This document shows positions 7,080-15,797 of a DNA stretch of 64,000 nucleotides, piece after piece. This DNA is from a virus. The position numbers and the translations under genes were made by a program. The number at the start of each line of letters is the position of its first letter. Positions within the stretch are counted from its first letter, which is position 1. The notes under the pieces are model-generated. The model searched no databases and was not told the origin of the DNA. It was given only the letters and a program-made list of their open reading frames with translations. The stretch spans positions 124,001-188,000 of the IMG/VR virus record IMGVR_UViG_3300027996_002186. One strand, written 5' to 3'.

Positions 7080-8777
7080 ATGCCATCATATAATAACTTT
7101 AACGGAGCAGCAGGAGCAGATTCTAACTTCGCTGCTAGTAATTCAGCAGTTGAGAATAAAGGACTATTTAGTCGTATTCTAAGAAACCTTTCAAATTATG
7201 GTATGAACTATGATGATATGATCATCAGAAATCAAGTTGGTATCGGTATAAATGAGGATCCATATTCAGCTAGAGGTAATTCGATGTATGATTTCTTTAG
7301 TCAGAGAGCTGTGGCTTCTGTTTTGAATAGAAAGTCAATACCTTATCTAGATAAAGCATATGGTGATAAGAGAAGAATACTTAGAGAGTATTCTATTAAG
7401 GATGAAATAAGAGATTTTGTGAGTACTATATCGGATGAGTCTATTGTTTTTAATGATGATGTTGCCTTTTGCTCACCTAAATCACTATCAAATGAATATC
7501 CACAAGAAGTAAGAGATAAGTATCAAGAATATTTCGAAAAAATATACAATAAGTATGGATTTTCTGATGGTATTAGTGCTTGGGATATGATGAGAGATTT
7601 CCTTATTGATGGTTATATAGCTATTGAGATTATATATGATGATAAGAAAAAGAATATTGTTGGTTTCAATAGAATGAGACCAGAAACTTTAGTACCTGCT
7701 TATGAACCAGCTATTGGACACTTATGGATACAATTTCCAGAGGATCCACAATTAAGGAGAATATTTTTAGATTCACAAATAGTTTATATATCATATTCAA
7801 CACAGAATGATTATTCAGAAACTTCTTATGTTGAAGGTTTGATAAAACCATATAATCAATTAAAAATATTAGAACAAACTAGAATAATGTTCAATGTTAT
7901 AAACGCTACTCTTTATCAAAAATTTACAATTCCTATTAAAGGATTGTCTAGACAAAGAGCAGAAGAACAAATAGGTCAGTTAATACATGATTATTCAGAA
8001 GAAGTTGAGTGGGATGATAGTCTAGGAACACTTACTATCAATGGTGCTAAGCACTTACCTTACAATAAACAAATATGGTTTCCTGAGGGAGATGCTGGTA
8101 CTCCTAATATGGAGATGGTTTCACCAGAAGGTCATGATTTGAATGATGAAACTATGTTATCTTGGTTTTATAAGTCTCTTAAAAGAGCTTCTAAGATACC
8201 TATATCTAGATTCGAAGGTGAAAATGGTGGTGGTAACCTTTTTGGTGACGCTTCTGAGATGACTAGAGATGAGATTAAATTTCACAATTTTATTAGTAGA
8301 TTAAGAGCTAACTTTAAAGAACTTATTGTTAAGCCACTTAAATTACAAATGTTAATTGAGTTTCCTGAATTAACAGAGGATGAGGTATTTACTAATAGAG
8401 TTGATATTGACTTCTATACTAATCAAATATTTGAAGATTGGAAGAAGATAAATAACTTAGCTAAGAAATCAGAAATAGTTGGAACTTTATTAGGTGTTAT
8501 GAGAACAGATGAAAAACCTTATTTTCACATTGAGTGGATAATGGATAATATATTCAAGCTTACTCCAGAGGAGAAAGCTGAGAATGACAGGTATTGGGCT
8601 CGTGATGCTGGTGAAGGTGTTGGTTCTGGTGAAGAAGGCGCTGAAGGCGGAGATGATGGAGGCGACTTTGGTGAATCTGGTGATGTTGGTGGTGTAGATG
8701 ATGCTGGTGGTGGAGATGATGGTGGAGATGCTGGTGGAGATGCTGGTGGAGATGACGGTGGAGAATTTGAATTCTAA
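7080..8777 (+). CDS. gp20: Portal protein, T4 gp20-like
   Basis: Forms the dodecameric portal vertex through which DNA enters and leaves the head and on which the prohead assembles. The 565 residues contain gp20-type blocks: YLDKAYGDKRRILREYSIKD, FCSPKSLSNEYP, the YGFSDGISAWDMMRDFLIDG helix, RMRPETLVPAYEP, and a conserved KRASKIPISRFEG region before the C-terminal helices. Length matches gp20 (about 520-560). An unusual feature is the last 50 or so residues: an acidic Gly/Asp/Glu tail with repeated GGDDGG and GGDAGG, rare in gp20. It lies upstream of the RNase R and protease-scaffold region, with its own promoter box and a terminator directly after it. Confidence 0.9.
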   Translation: MPSYNNFNGAAGADSNFAASNSAVENKGLFSRILRNLSNYGMNYDDMIIRNQVGIGINEDPYSARGNSMYDFFSQRAVASVLNRKSIPYLDKAYGDKRRILREYSIKDEIRDFVSTISDESIVFNDDVAFCSPKSLSNEYPQEVRDKYQEYFEKIYNKYGFSDGISAWDMMRDFLIDGYIAIEIIYDDKKKNIVGFNRMRPETLVPAYEPAIGHLWIQFPEDPQLRRIFLDSQIVYISYSTQNDYSETSYVEGLIKPYNQLKILEQTRIMFNVINATLYQKFTIPIKGLSRQRAEEQIGQLIHDYSEEVEWDDSLGTLTINGAKHLPYNKQIWFPEGDAGTPNMEMVSPEGHDLNDETMLSWFYKSLKRASKIPISRFEGENGGGNLFGDASEMTRDEIKFHNFISRLRANFKELIVKPLKLQMLIEFPELTEDEVFTNRVDIDFYTNQIFEDWKKINNLAKKSEIVGTLLGVMRTDEKPYFHIEWIMDNIFKLTPEEKAENDRYWARDAGEGVGSGEEGAEGGDDGGDFGESGDVGGVDDAGGGDDGGDAGGDAGGDDGGEFEF

Positions 8778-8794
8778 AAGATATTTAAAAAAGG

Positions 8795-8827
8795 AAACCT
8801 CTTAAAATTAATTAAGAGGTTTTTTTA
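8795..8827. terminator. Bidirectional terminator after portal
   Basis: AAACCTCTTAA, 5-base loop, TTAAGAGGTTT with T7 on the right and A-rich left flank. It separates the portal gene from the leftward 8825 gene. Confidence 0.85.
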
Positions 8828-9280
8828 TGCCGCAGTTTTTGGGTCGGGTATATCAAAGTAAAATTGTGTTACGCTATTACAACTTGGAAGTTTCATTTGT
8901 TTAACTTCTAGTAAACACCCCGATTCTAATATGTTTTTTAATTCTTTACCTTTTGGTGTATCTAGAACTTTTAATACTATTTTTAACTCATCCACTTTAT
9001 TATTCGTTATGATAAAAGACATTGACCTAACAAAAAATGATATACTTTTTAATAATATATCAGAATATTCTGGTTTTCCTAAACTACCATATACCGGACT
9101 ATTTATTTTTGATATTTCGGTTACGTCAAATCCAATCCTTTTACCTTCGTTTAATAAAACATTAAGTTTTATCTCACGTTTATATTGTATCCATTGTGGA
9201 AATTTAGTTAGTAATCGATCATAGTTATTTAACTCAACATCATTTCCTAAAACAACATTATATTCTAGTAAATCATCCAT
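8825..9280 (-). CDS. Hypothetical 151-residue protein downstream of RNase R
   Basis: Not recognised. A soluble alpha/beta protein with an N-terminal acidic region (MDDLLEYNVVLGNDVELNNY). Its start overlaps the RNase R stop by one base, so the two are almost certainly translated from one message. It may work with RNase R, but no motif supports a specific role. Confidence 0.6.
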   Translation of the reverse strand: MDDLLEYNVVLGNDVELNNYDRLLTKFPQWIQYKREIKLNVLLNEGKRIGFDVTEISKINSPVYGSLGKPEYSDILLKSISFFVRSMSFIITNNKVDELKIVLKVLDTPKGKELKNILESGCLLEVKQMKLPSCNSVTQFYFDIPDPKTAA

Positions 9281-11184
9281 TACATTTTTATGAAATCTAT
9301 TTGTTTCTTTTCTAAATCAACACCATTAACTATGATAGTTATCTCATCACCTAATCTGATTCTATCCCCAACATCATTAAAGATTTGATAGTTTTGTGTG
9401 TCTATATTATAATTACCTTCTAAAGATTGGTATCTTATCATACCCTCACATTTACTTTCTGTTAATTCAACATATAATCCCCAATCAGTTACACCAGAAA
9501 CTATCCCAGTGAATACTTTCCCAATTTTATCTAAAAGATATTCGGCTTGTTTGTATTTTATAGAATCTCTTTGGGCTCTGGATGCTATCAATTCTCTACT
9601 TGAACACCATTTAGCCTCATCTTCAACTTTAGTAGGGTTTCCTTGTTTCTTATTATGTAAGAAATCAAGTAACATTCTATGTGTCATTAAATCCGGATAC
9701 CTACGTATTGGACTTGTGAAGTGTGAATAGTGTGTGAATCCTAATCCATAATGTCCTATGTTTTGTATTGTGTATGTTGCTTTAGACATACATCTAGTTA
9801 CAACCGTACTTAACATATTTTCTTCTGGTGTTCCTTTAACATCTTGTAATAACTTGTTTATAGATTTTTTAAGATCTTCAGATTCGCCTTCTATTTTGAA
9901 TTCGTGACCAAAAGTCTTACACACATTTGATAATGCTGTTAACTTCTCCATATTAGGAGTATCATGTACTCTAAATACATTAGTTCTCGAATTACTTGAT
10001 AATAGTTTAGCAACAGATTTATTAGCTAGTAACATAAATTCTTCAATTAATTTATTAGCTTCTTTCTGTTCTTTGAAATAAACACCAATTGGTTTCTTAT
10101 TATCCTCTGCTAATTCGAATCGAACTTCCACACCACCCATCTCTAATGAACCGTCTTTAATTCTTTTCTTTCTTATTTTCTTAGCTAATGTGTTTAGATG
10201 ATTAATCATCAATGGATAAACACTACCATCACCTGTGTATTTTTCATCATTACCCTCGATTATCTCTTGAGCATCCTCATAAGCAAATCTCATATCAGAA
10301 TGTATGACTGTTTTACCGTGCCATTCTTTAACAATTTTACCATCCGAGTCTAGTGTAAATACAACTGAAAATGCTAACCTATCTTCATTAGGTTTTAATG
10401 AACATATTCCATTACTAAGTCTTTCTGGTAACATAGATACACATCTATCAACTAGATACACAGATGTTGCTCTTTCATAAGCTTCATCATCTAATTTAGT
10501 ACCAGGTTTAACATAGTGTCCAACATCAGCAATATGTACTCCTACTTCAAATCTATTATCATTCATTACTTTAAGTGATAATGCGTCATCAAAATCACGA
10601 GCATCTACTGGGTCGATTGTTATTGTTGTTGTATCTCTCATATCTCTACGAGATTTTATTTCCTTTTCGGTTATTACTTCTGGTGTGAGTTCTGATTCGT
10701 TTATAACATCTTGTGGAAAATCAACTGGTAATCCATATTCATACATTATCGAATTCATCTCAGCGTTATTATCACCAACATCTCCTAATATCTTAGTTAT
10801 CTTAGCTTGTGGGGATTTACTATCTACCCACTTTGTGAGTTCGACTATAACCTTTTGGTTATCTTCCGATTTTAATCCACCCTTGATATAGAAATCAACT
10901 GGTATTCTTTTATTATCTGCTATAACAAATGTTGATTTACCATTAATATGTACCTTACCAACGAATTCTTTCTTATTCCTTGATATTGTGTTAATTACTT
11001 TAGCTTCTAATTTCCTATCACCCCTAAATACTTCTACAATTACTTTATCTAAGTGTAAAGCATTTTTAGTATTCTTCTTATAAATGAAAATTGATTTATC
11101 GTTTATTGTGATTGTTGCGTGTCTGTTTGTTGAGAACTCTATTTGACCTTCGTAACGTTCTCCTTCTTTTATATTATTATTCAT
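9280..11184 (-). CDS. rnr: RNase R / RNase II-family 3'-5' exoribonuclease
   Basis: Processive 3'-5' exoribonuclease. N-terminal cold-shock-type RNA-binding modules are followed by the RNB catalytic domain with the metal-binding motif DPVDARDFDDA. Next come VGVHIADVGHYVKPGTKLDDEA, YLVDRCVSMLPERLSNGICS and the HYSHFTSPIRRYPDLM block, then a C-terminal S1 domain (VFTGIVSGVTDWGLYVELTE). This order is complete RNase R, though shorter than bacterial enzymes (about 634 residues from this start, against 700-810). I chose ATG 11184: it follows AAAAGGAAT and avoids overlap with the upstream gene. An in-frame ATG at 11244 is the alternative. Host RNase R degrades structured RNA and works with tmRNA in non-stop mRNA decay; this phage also encodes a tmRNA. 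Confidence 0.92.
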   Translation of the reverse strand: MNNNIKEGERYEGQIEFSTNRHATITINDKSIFIYKKNTKNALHLDKVIVEVFRGDRKLEAKVINTISRNKKEFVGKVHINGKSTFVIADNKRIPVDFYIKGGLKSEDNQKVIVELTKWVDSKSPQAKITKILGDVGDNNAEMNSIMYEYGLPVDFPQDVINESELTPEVITEKEIKSRRDMRDTTTITIDPVDARDFDDALSLKVMNDNRFEVGVHIADVGHYVKPGTKLDDEAYERATSVYLVDRCVSMLPERLSNGICSLKPNEDRLAFSVVFTLDSDGKIVKEWHGKTVIHSDMRFAYEDAQEIIEGNDEKYTGDGSVYPLMINHLNTLAKKIRKKRIKDGSLEMGGVEVRFELAEDNKKPIGVYFKEQKEANKLIEEFMLLANKSVAKLLSSNSRTNVFRVHDTPNMEKLTALSNVCKTFGHEFKIEGESEDLKKSINKLLQDVKGTPEENMLSTVVTRCMSKATYTIQNIGHYGLGFTHYSHFTSPIRRYPDLMTHRMLLDFLHNKKQGNPTKVEDEAKWCSSRELIASRAQRDSIKYKQAEYLLDKIGKVFTGIVSGVTDWGLYVELTESKCEGMIRYQSLEGNYNIDTQNYQIFNDVGDRIRLGDEITIIVNGVDLEKKQIDFIKM

Positions 11185-11194
11185 ATTCCTTTTA

Positions 11195-11596
11195 TTAGGA
11201 AATATCGTTTTGTTTATTATCGCGTTTGGATATGTTGTCAACACCGTACTTATCTATAAGTGTTTTTTTCATTTTTTTCAATATTTTATTGTTTTGTATT
11301 GGATAGTCAACACCGTAATTTTCTCTTAATGATTTTTTCCTTTTTGATTCTGAGCATTTTCTACAAGAGTATTCACCCCAGTTATTATCATATTTAATAT
11401 AGTTCTTGAATATTACATCCTTTTCGATTCCACATTTATCACACTTACACTTTATTTTATAGTGGGATCCTTTGGATAGTAATTCAACTGGTATTATTAA
11501 TAATTCACCAATTGTAACATCACTATATCCTAGATTTTCATAGTATGAATAGTTTGCTTCGCTTATTTTAACTTTTATCTCTCTAGTTATTATCAT
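11195..11596 (-). pseudogene. N-terminal remnant of a phage homing-endonuclease-type protein
   Basis: The 133 residues from ATG 11596 hold a zinc-finger-like pair (CKCDKCG and CRKC, C-x2-C twice) and two copies of the repeat pattern around YGVDYPIQN and KYGVDNISK. Such repeats are typical of the DNA-binding half of phage endonucleases, which normally continue with more repeats and a nuclease domain. Here the frame ends immediately before RNase R with no nuclease domain. It is probably a truncated remnant, possibly fused onto the RNase R leader. It may still be translated, with a stop 10 bases before the RNase R start I prefer. Confidence 0.55.
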
Positions 11597-11688
11597 AAAA
11601 AACCTCAAAATTTTAATTATTTATTAAATATGTGTTGTCCTCTTCCCGTACTCACCAAACCTTCTTTAATAAAAGATTATAGAGCCTC

Positions 11689-11740
11689 TGTAAAGAATCC
11701 ACCTTTGTTATTTTTAGAATTTACATTGTCAATATATACT
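11689..11740 (+). promoter_or_regulatory. Two-part promoter element, copy 1 (protease-scaffold)
   Basis: TGTAAAGAATCCACCTT, then CAATATATACT, with 43 bases from the first A of AATCCA to the C that ends the A/T box. The protease-scaffold ATG follows 27 bases later. Three other copies occur near 13912, 18078 and 58921 with the same spacing within one base. Confidence 0.65.
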
Positions 11741-11765
11741 AAGAAGCAAAAAATAATTATTTTAC

Positions 11766-13907
11766 ATGAAACCGGTTTTAATAGTAGAAAATTCACAAAA
11801 CCAACTTATTAGAGAGAGTAACTCTGCTAATAAGGGGTACACATTAGGTGGTACATTCACCGAATTCGGTGTCAAGAACAGAAATGAACGTATTTATTCG
11901 GCTGATAAATTTTTACCAGCATTGAATGAAATGAATGAACGTATAAGTGGCTTAGGTGCTGTTTATGGTGAATTCGATCATCCAGACGTTTTTGACACAT
12001 CACTCTCAAGAGCCTCGCATATTATCACAAAGGCAAGTTATATCCAAGAGAAAAATATCGTAGCGGGAGAGATTAAATTACTAAGTACTTACTGGGGTAA
12101 GGAAGCAAAAGCACTTGTCGATGACGGGTGTCCTGTATTCGTTTCTTCAAGAGCTGCTGGTATTACTGAATCTGATGGTTCAGTTTCCCTTAAAAAATTA
12201 TTTACTTATGACATTGTTGCTGACCCAGGATTTGCGTCAGCTAAAATGGATGTTAAGGTACTTAATGAGTCATTGGGATATAATGACGAAAAATCTAACT
12301 TTAGGATATATGAAATGTCCGATGAGTCAAAAATAAATGAGTTATTCAATATGAACAAAAATGAGTTTGTAACAAAAAAACAATTGACTGACTACTCTAA
12401 CTACTTAGTTAACGAATTAGCATCAACTAAGAAGACAGTTAATACAGCCATTACTAAAGGTAATGTAGCTCCAAAGAAATTGGAACAATTATTAGAGTAT
12501 TATGAAGAGTTAAACAACTCTAATTCAAAAGTAGCTAAGTATCTTGATTATTTATCAGAAAAGGTACAAATAGTAGTTAATGAGAATAAATCATTAAAGA
12601 AGACAACTGAGAAATTAGTTAAACATAATGATTATTTAGCAGAAAACTTAGAGAAATCTATTAATTACGCTGAGTATTTAGGTGAAAACTTAGATAAGAA
12701 CATTGATTATTCTGAGTATTTAGCTGAGAATTTAGACAAGAACATATCTTATGCTGAGTATTTAGCTGAGAATGTTGATAAAAACATTTCATATTCTGAG
12801 TATTTAGCTGAGAGTTTAGATAAGAACATTGCTTATTCTGAATATATCGCTGAGAATTTAGACAAAAACATCGCTTATTCTGAGTATATCGCTGAGAATT
12901 TAGACAAAAACATTGCTTACTCTGAGTATATCGCAGAAAACGTTGATAATAATATCGCTTATTCTGAATACTTATCTGAGCATGTTGAAGGTAACATTGC
13001 TTACTCTGAGTATATCGCAGAACATTTAGATGATAACATCGCTTATTCTGAGTATGTAGCAGAGAATCTTGACAAATCAATTAATTATCAAGGATTGATA
13101 GTTGAGAGATTAAACGGAGATAAATTATTTGAATCTGTTGAAGGATCTGAAAGCTTCCCATCTCTAGACGATGCTGGTTTTGAAGCTTTTGATGATGAAG
13201 AAAACAAAGATGAAGAAAATTGTAATCTTGAAGTATCATTAGATAATAATGATGAAGAAAATGGTGTTGAAGAATCTGTTGAGAATACAGATGATTACGC
13301 AACAGAAGAAAACAAAGATGAAGAAAATAAAGATGAAGAAAACAAAGAAGATAAAACTGAAAGCCATGATATGGTAAACGGTGATAGTGATTCTGAATTA
13401 TCTGAATCTATTGATAAACTAATTGAAGAAGCTAAAAAACGAAAAGTTTCTGAAACAACAGATGTGAATTTCTTGAAGTTCATGTCTAAATCACAAGTTG
13501 ACAGCTTTTACGCTTTGTCAAATGACGAACAAGAGTCAGTTAAAGTCCATATAAACGAAAGAGACTACTTTACTCAAAAAGATGTTTTGTTATTGATATC
13601 TGAAGCACTATCAACTAAGAACGAATCTCTTGAAGAGAGAATAATCAGATTGATGCCTGAAAACACAAAGCCAATCTGGGAACAATTAAACGACACTTCT
13701 AAGAAATCTATCTTGTCACAAGCTAGATTATATCCAGAAGACGTTTTAACTACTGAGGCACAAGTTGAACATTTTTGGTCAACTAGAAAGCTAAAGACAA
13801 ATGAGTCTGTAACAAAGAAACTTGTATCACATGAAAGCCTTATCCAAGAAGATAAACTTTCAGATAATGATGTTCAAGCGATAATGGAAAGATTCAAAAA
13901 TATTTAA
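11766..13907 (+). CDS. gp21: Prohead protease-scaffold fusion (gp21 + gp22-like)
   Basis: N-terminal residues 1-165 are a gp21-type serine protease: GEFDHP (catalytic His), SRASHIITKASY, VFVSSRAAG (catalytic Ser) and TYDIVADPGF (acid). Gp21 matures the prohead by cutting scaffold, capsid and internal proteins. The remaining 550 residues look like scaffold: long helices, about ten near-identical 14-residue repeats (consensus DKNIAYSEYIAENL, residues about 290-440), a Glu/Asp-rich linker (EENKDEENK) and a helical C-terminus. In T4 the protease and scaffold are separate genes. Possible self-cleavage points with the L/F-N-E pattern occur (for example VLNES after the protease domain). The two-part promoter lies just upstream and the major capsid gene just downstream. 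Confidence 0.88.
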   Translation: MKPVLIVENSQNQLIRESNSANKGYTLGGTFTEFGVKNRNERIYSADKFLPALNEMNERISGLGAVYGEFDHPDVFDTSLSRASHIITKASYIQEKNIVAGEIKLLSTYWGKEAKALVDDGCPVFVSSRAAGITESDGSVSLKKLFTYDIVADPGFASAKMDVKVLNESLGYNDEKSNFRIYEMSDESKINELFNMNKNEFVTKKQLTDYSNYLVNELASTKKTVNTAITKGNVAPKKLEQLLEYYEELNNSNSKVAKYLDYLSEKVQIVVNENKSLKKTTEKLVKHNDYLAENLEKSINYAEYLGENLDKNIDYSEYLAENLDKNISYAEYLAENVDKNISYSEYLAESLDKNIAYSEYIAENLDKNIAYSEYIAENLDKNIAYSEYIAENVDNNIAYSEYLSEHVEGNIAYSEYIAEHLDDNIAYSEYVAENLDKSINYQGLIVERLNGDKLFESVEGSESFPSLDDAGFEAFDDEENKDEENCNLEVSLDNNDEENGVEESVENTDDYATEENKDEENKDEENKEDKTESHDMVNGDSDSELSESIDKLIEEAKKRKVSETTDVNFLKFMSKSQVDSFYALSNDEQESVKVHINERDYFTQKDVLLLISEALSTKNESLEERIIRLMPENTKPIWEQLNDTSKKSILSQARLYPEDVLTTEAQVEHFWSTRKLKTNESVTKKLVSHESLIQEDKLSDNDVQAIMERFKNI
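12630..13095 (+). repeat. 42-bp coding tandem repeats in the scaffold region
   Basis: About ten to eleven degenerate 42-base units encode 14-residue repeats around NIAYSEYIAENL. The phase is kept throughout, so the array is a protein-level coiled-coil or solenoid repeat, not a CRISPR. Confidence 0.9.
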
Positions 13908-13911
13908 TGTC

Positions 13912-13963
13912 TGTAAAGAATCCACCTTGGTAAAAATCAAGAATTTGTGGGTTTATATATACA
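13912..13963 (+). promoter_or_regulatory. Two-part promoter element, copy 2 (major capsid)
   Basis: TGTAAAGAATCCACCTTGG, then GTTTATATATACA. The spacing from AATCCA to the final C of the A/T box is 43 bases, and the capsid ATG follows 31 bases after the box. It begins 5 bases after the protease-scaffold stop codon. Confidence 0.7.
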
Positions 13964-13992
13964 TTAATTAAAAAAAATAAAAAAAGAAAATT

Positions 13993-15723
13993 ATGTCACA
14001 CATTAGAATAGACAAACAAAAAGCTATGAAGAAATGGTCTCCAGTATTAGAGAACATGGGAGTTGCTGGTGAAGATAGATTGGATTGGATGTCAGAATAT
14101 GCTGAATTTCACTCAATCAATGAAAACGCTTACGCAAACGCTTCAAACGTATCGGGTATGGGAGCTGTAGTAGCTGCACAACCTAATTCATTAGCTGGTA
14201 ACACAATTGGCAATTACGCTGACTCAACTGGTTCAGGTGATGTTGGTCAAAACCTTTTACCGGTAGCGATGAAAATAGCAGCTCAAACAATCGGTTTAGA
14301 TTTAGTAGCTGTTAAACCTTCTCCAGGTCCAAAAATTGATTTATTATATATCGACTTTAGATATGATGATGCTCATTTAGGAGATTCAGACGAAAGACCA
14401 CAAGTCTTTAAGATTGCACCAAACGCTACATTTTTAACTACTGGTGCTGGTGGTATGACAGCAGTTATCGCTGGATTAAGAGCTCAATTAGCTACGAATA
14501 CAATCACTGAAACAGTTGGTGGTTTAACTGGTAGAATGTGGAATGATATCACAGATGGTTCAGATGTAGTTGTAGAACCAACACCTTCAAAAGAAGGAAA
14601 AGTTGAATTTTTAGGATTCTCTAGAATTGATGGTTATCCAATGTTCAGAGCTTACAGACAGATGAATACATCTCACACAGATGTTGGTTCAGCTCAAGCA
14701 AACTGGGGATTTGACCCGACTAGAAACACATTTAGTCCTACAATGTCAATGGCTTCTCAAATTACTGATTTAGGAGATGTTACTTTAACTGATGAGCCTA
14801 CTATTGAATTAGTATCAGCTCTTGAAGATCACATTCCTGGTTTCTCTGCAAACTGGATGTCGGATGCTACTGGCCCTGCTGGTAACTATCCAATGGATAG
14901 AGAAATGGACGATAAAAGATACTCTGGTATCATCGGACCAAAAATTAGTTCTAAAACAGTTGCCGTAGGTACTATTGAAGTATCTTCAGCTCTTAGAAGA
15001 ACTGAAATTGAAGATATCAAAGCTAACACTGGTATGGATATCGTTCAAAAAATGGAGTCAATTCTTGTTAATGAATTATCTCAAACAATCTCTAAGCAAA
15101 TTGTTGCTAAGATATTTGAAATGGGTTCACTTAACAGATTATCTGCACCAGCTTATGTTGGAACAGCACCGGCACCATTAGCGGGACAAACAATCTTTGA
15201 CTTAAACACAGCTTATGCAACTGTTGCTGCTGGTAATGGAAACGTTGGTGGTGAAACTACACACGCTGTTCAAAGAAAGCTTGTAACTAAGATAGCTCAC
15301 GCTTCTAACTACATCGCTACAGAGGGACGTGTTGGTCCAGCTCAATACCTTATTACAAATGGGGGATTAGCAGCAGCACTTTCTGATATCTCTGGTTATA
15401 CAATTAACCCAGTGAAATCAAAAATCAATGGTCAAGGTCAATTATACCCAGTAGGTTCAATTGGAGATATTTCAATATATGTTGATCCATATATGAGATA
15501 TAACGACAATAGAATTGCTCTTGGTAGAAAGAACAATCCAGATCAACCAGGTATTATTTTTGTACCTTACTTAATGGCTCAGTCTATATCTGTAATTTCT
15601 GAAGCGACTTTCGCTCCTAGAATGTTACTAAGATCTAGATACGCTGTAACAGAAGTTGGTTGGTTCCCACAAAAACAATTTATGACTATCGAAGTTACAG
15701 ATGTGAATACACTTCTTAACTAA
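13993..15723 (+). CDS. gp23: Major capsid protein, T4 gp23-like
   Basis: HK97-fold capsid subunit of T4-like phages, 576 residues (T4 gp23 is 521). The N-terminus MKKWSPVLENMGVAG matches the gp23 delta region (K-W-x-P-L-L-E). A probable prohead cleavage site follows at SINE/NAYANASNV (residue 44), where T4 cuts after a comparable Glu. DLVAVKPSPGPKIDLLYIDFRY is the usual block after the cleavage site. The C-terminal domain has VGSIGDISIYVDPYMRYNDN and ISEATFAPRMLLRSRYAV. It has its own two-part promoter and a terminator after the stop, fitting very high expression. Confidence 0.95.
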   Translation: MSHIRIDKQKAMKKWSPVLENMGVAGEDRLDWMSEYAEFHSINENAYANASNVSGMGAVVAAQPNSLAGNTIGNYADSTGSGDVGQNLLPVAMKIAAQTIGLDLVAVKPSPGPKIDLLYIDFRYDDAHLGDSDERPQVFKIAPNATFLTTGAGGMTAVIAGLRAQLATNTITETVGGLTGRMWNDITDGSDVVVEPTPSKEGKVEFLGFSRIDGYPMFRAYRQMNTSHTDVGSAQANWGFDPTRNTFSPTMSMASQITDLGDVTLTDEPTIELVSALEDHIPGFSANWMSDATGPAGNYPMDREMDDKRYSGIIGPKISSKTVAVGTIEVSSALRRTEIEDIKANTGMDIVQKMESILVNELSQTISKQIVAKIFEMGSLNRLSAPAYVGTAPAPLAGQTIFDLNTAYATVAAGNGNVGGETTHAVQRKLVTKIAHASNYIATEGRVGPAQYLITNGGLAAALSDISGYTINPVKSKINGQGQLYPVGSIGDISIYVDPYMRYNDNRIALGRKNNPDQPGIIFVPYLMAQSISVISEATFAPRMLLRSRYAVTEVGWFPQKQFMTIEVTDVNTLLN

Positions 15724-15744
15724 ATAGTTAAATTGAAAATACCG

Positions 15745-15772
15745 AAAAAAGACTCCTTGTGGGTCTTTTTTC
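15745..15772 (+). terminator. Terminator after the major capsid gene
   Basis: AAAAAAGAC, short internal pairing, GTCTTTTTT plus T/C tract, 21 bases after the capsid stop. Confidence 0.8.
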
Positions 15773-15783
15773 TTTTTAAATAA

Positions 15784-15794
15784 TTTATATATAC
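15784..15794 (+). promoter_or_regulatory. TATATA-type promoter box for the NFACT-R gene
   Basis: TTTATATATAC directly upstream of the ATG at 15798. The very short distance would give an almost leaderless message. Confidence 0.4.
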
Positions 15795-15797
15795 ACT

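Noticed and set aside
11630-11812. A 60-residue rightward frame before the protease-scaffold gene
   Set aside because: It overlaps the promoter element and the true start in another frame, with no coding signal of its own.
12661-13080. A 139-residue leftward frame across the scaffold repeats
   Set aside because: It is the mirror of the 42-bp coding repeat; the rightward frame has the protease and scaffold features, and the leftward product is a Gln/Asn/Tyr-rich artefact.
12630-13095. CRISPR array
   Set aside because: Units are contiguous, in phase and protein-coding, with no spacers.
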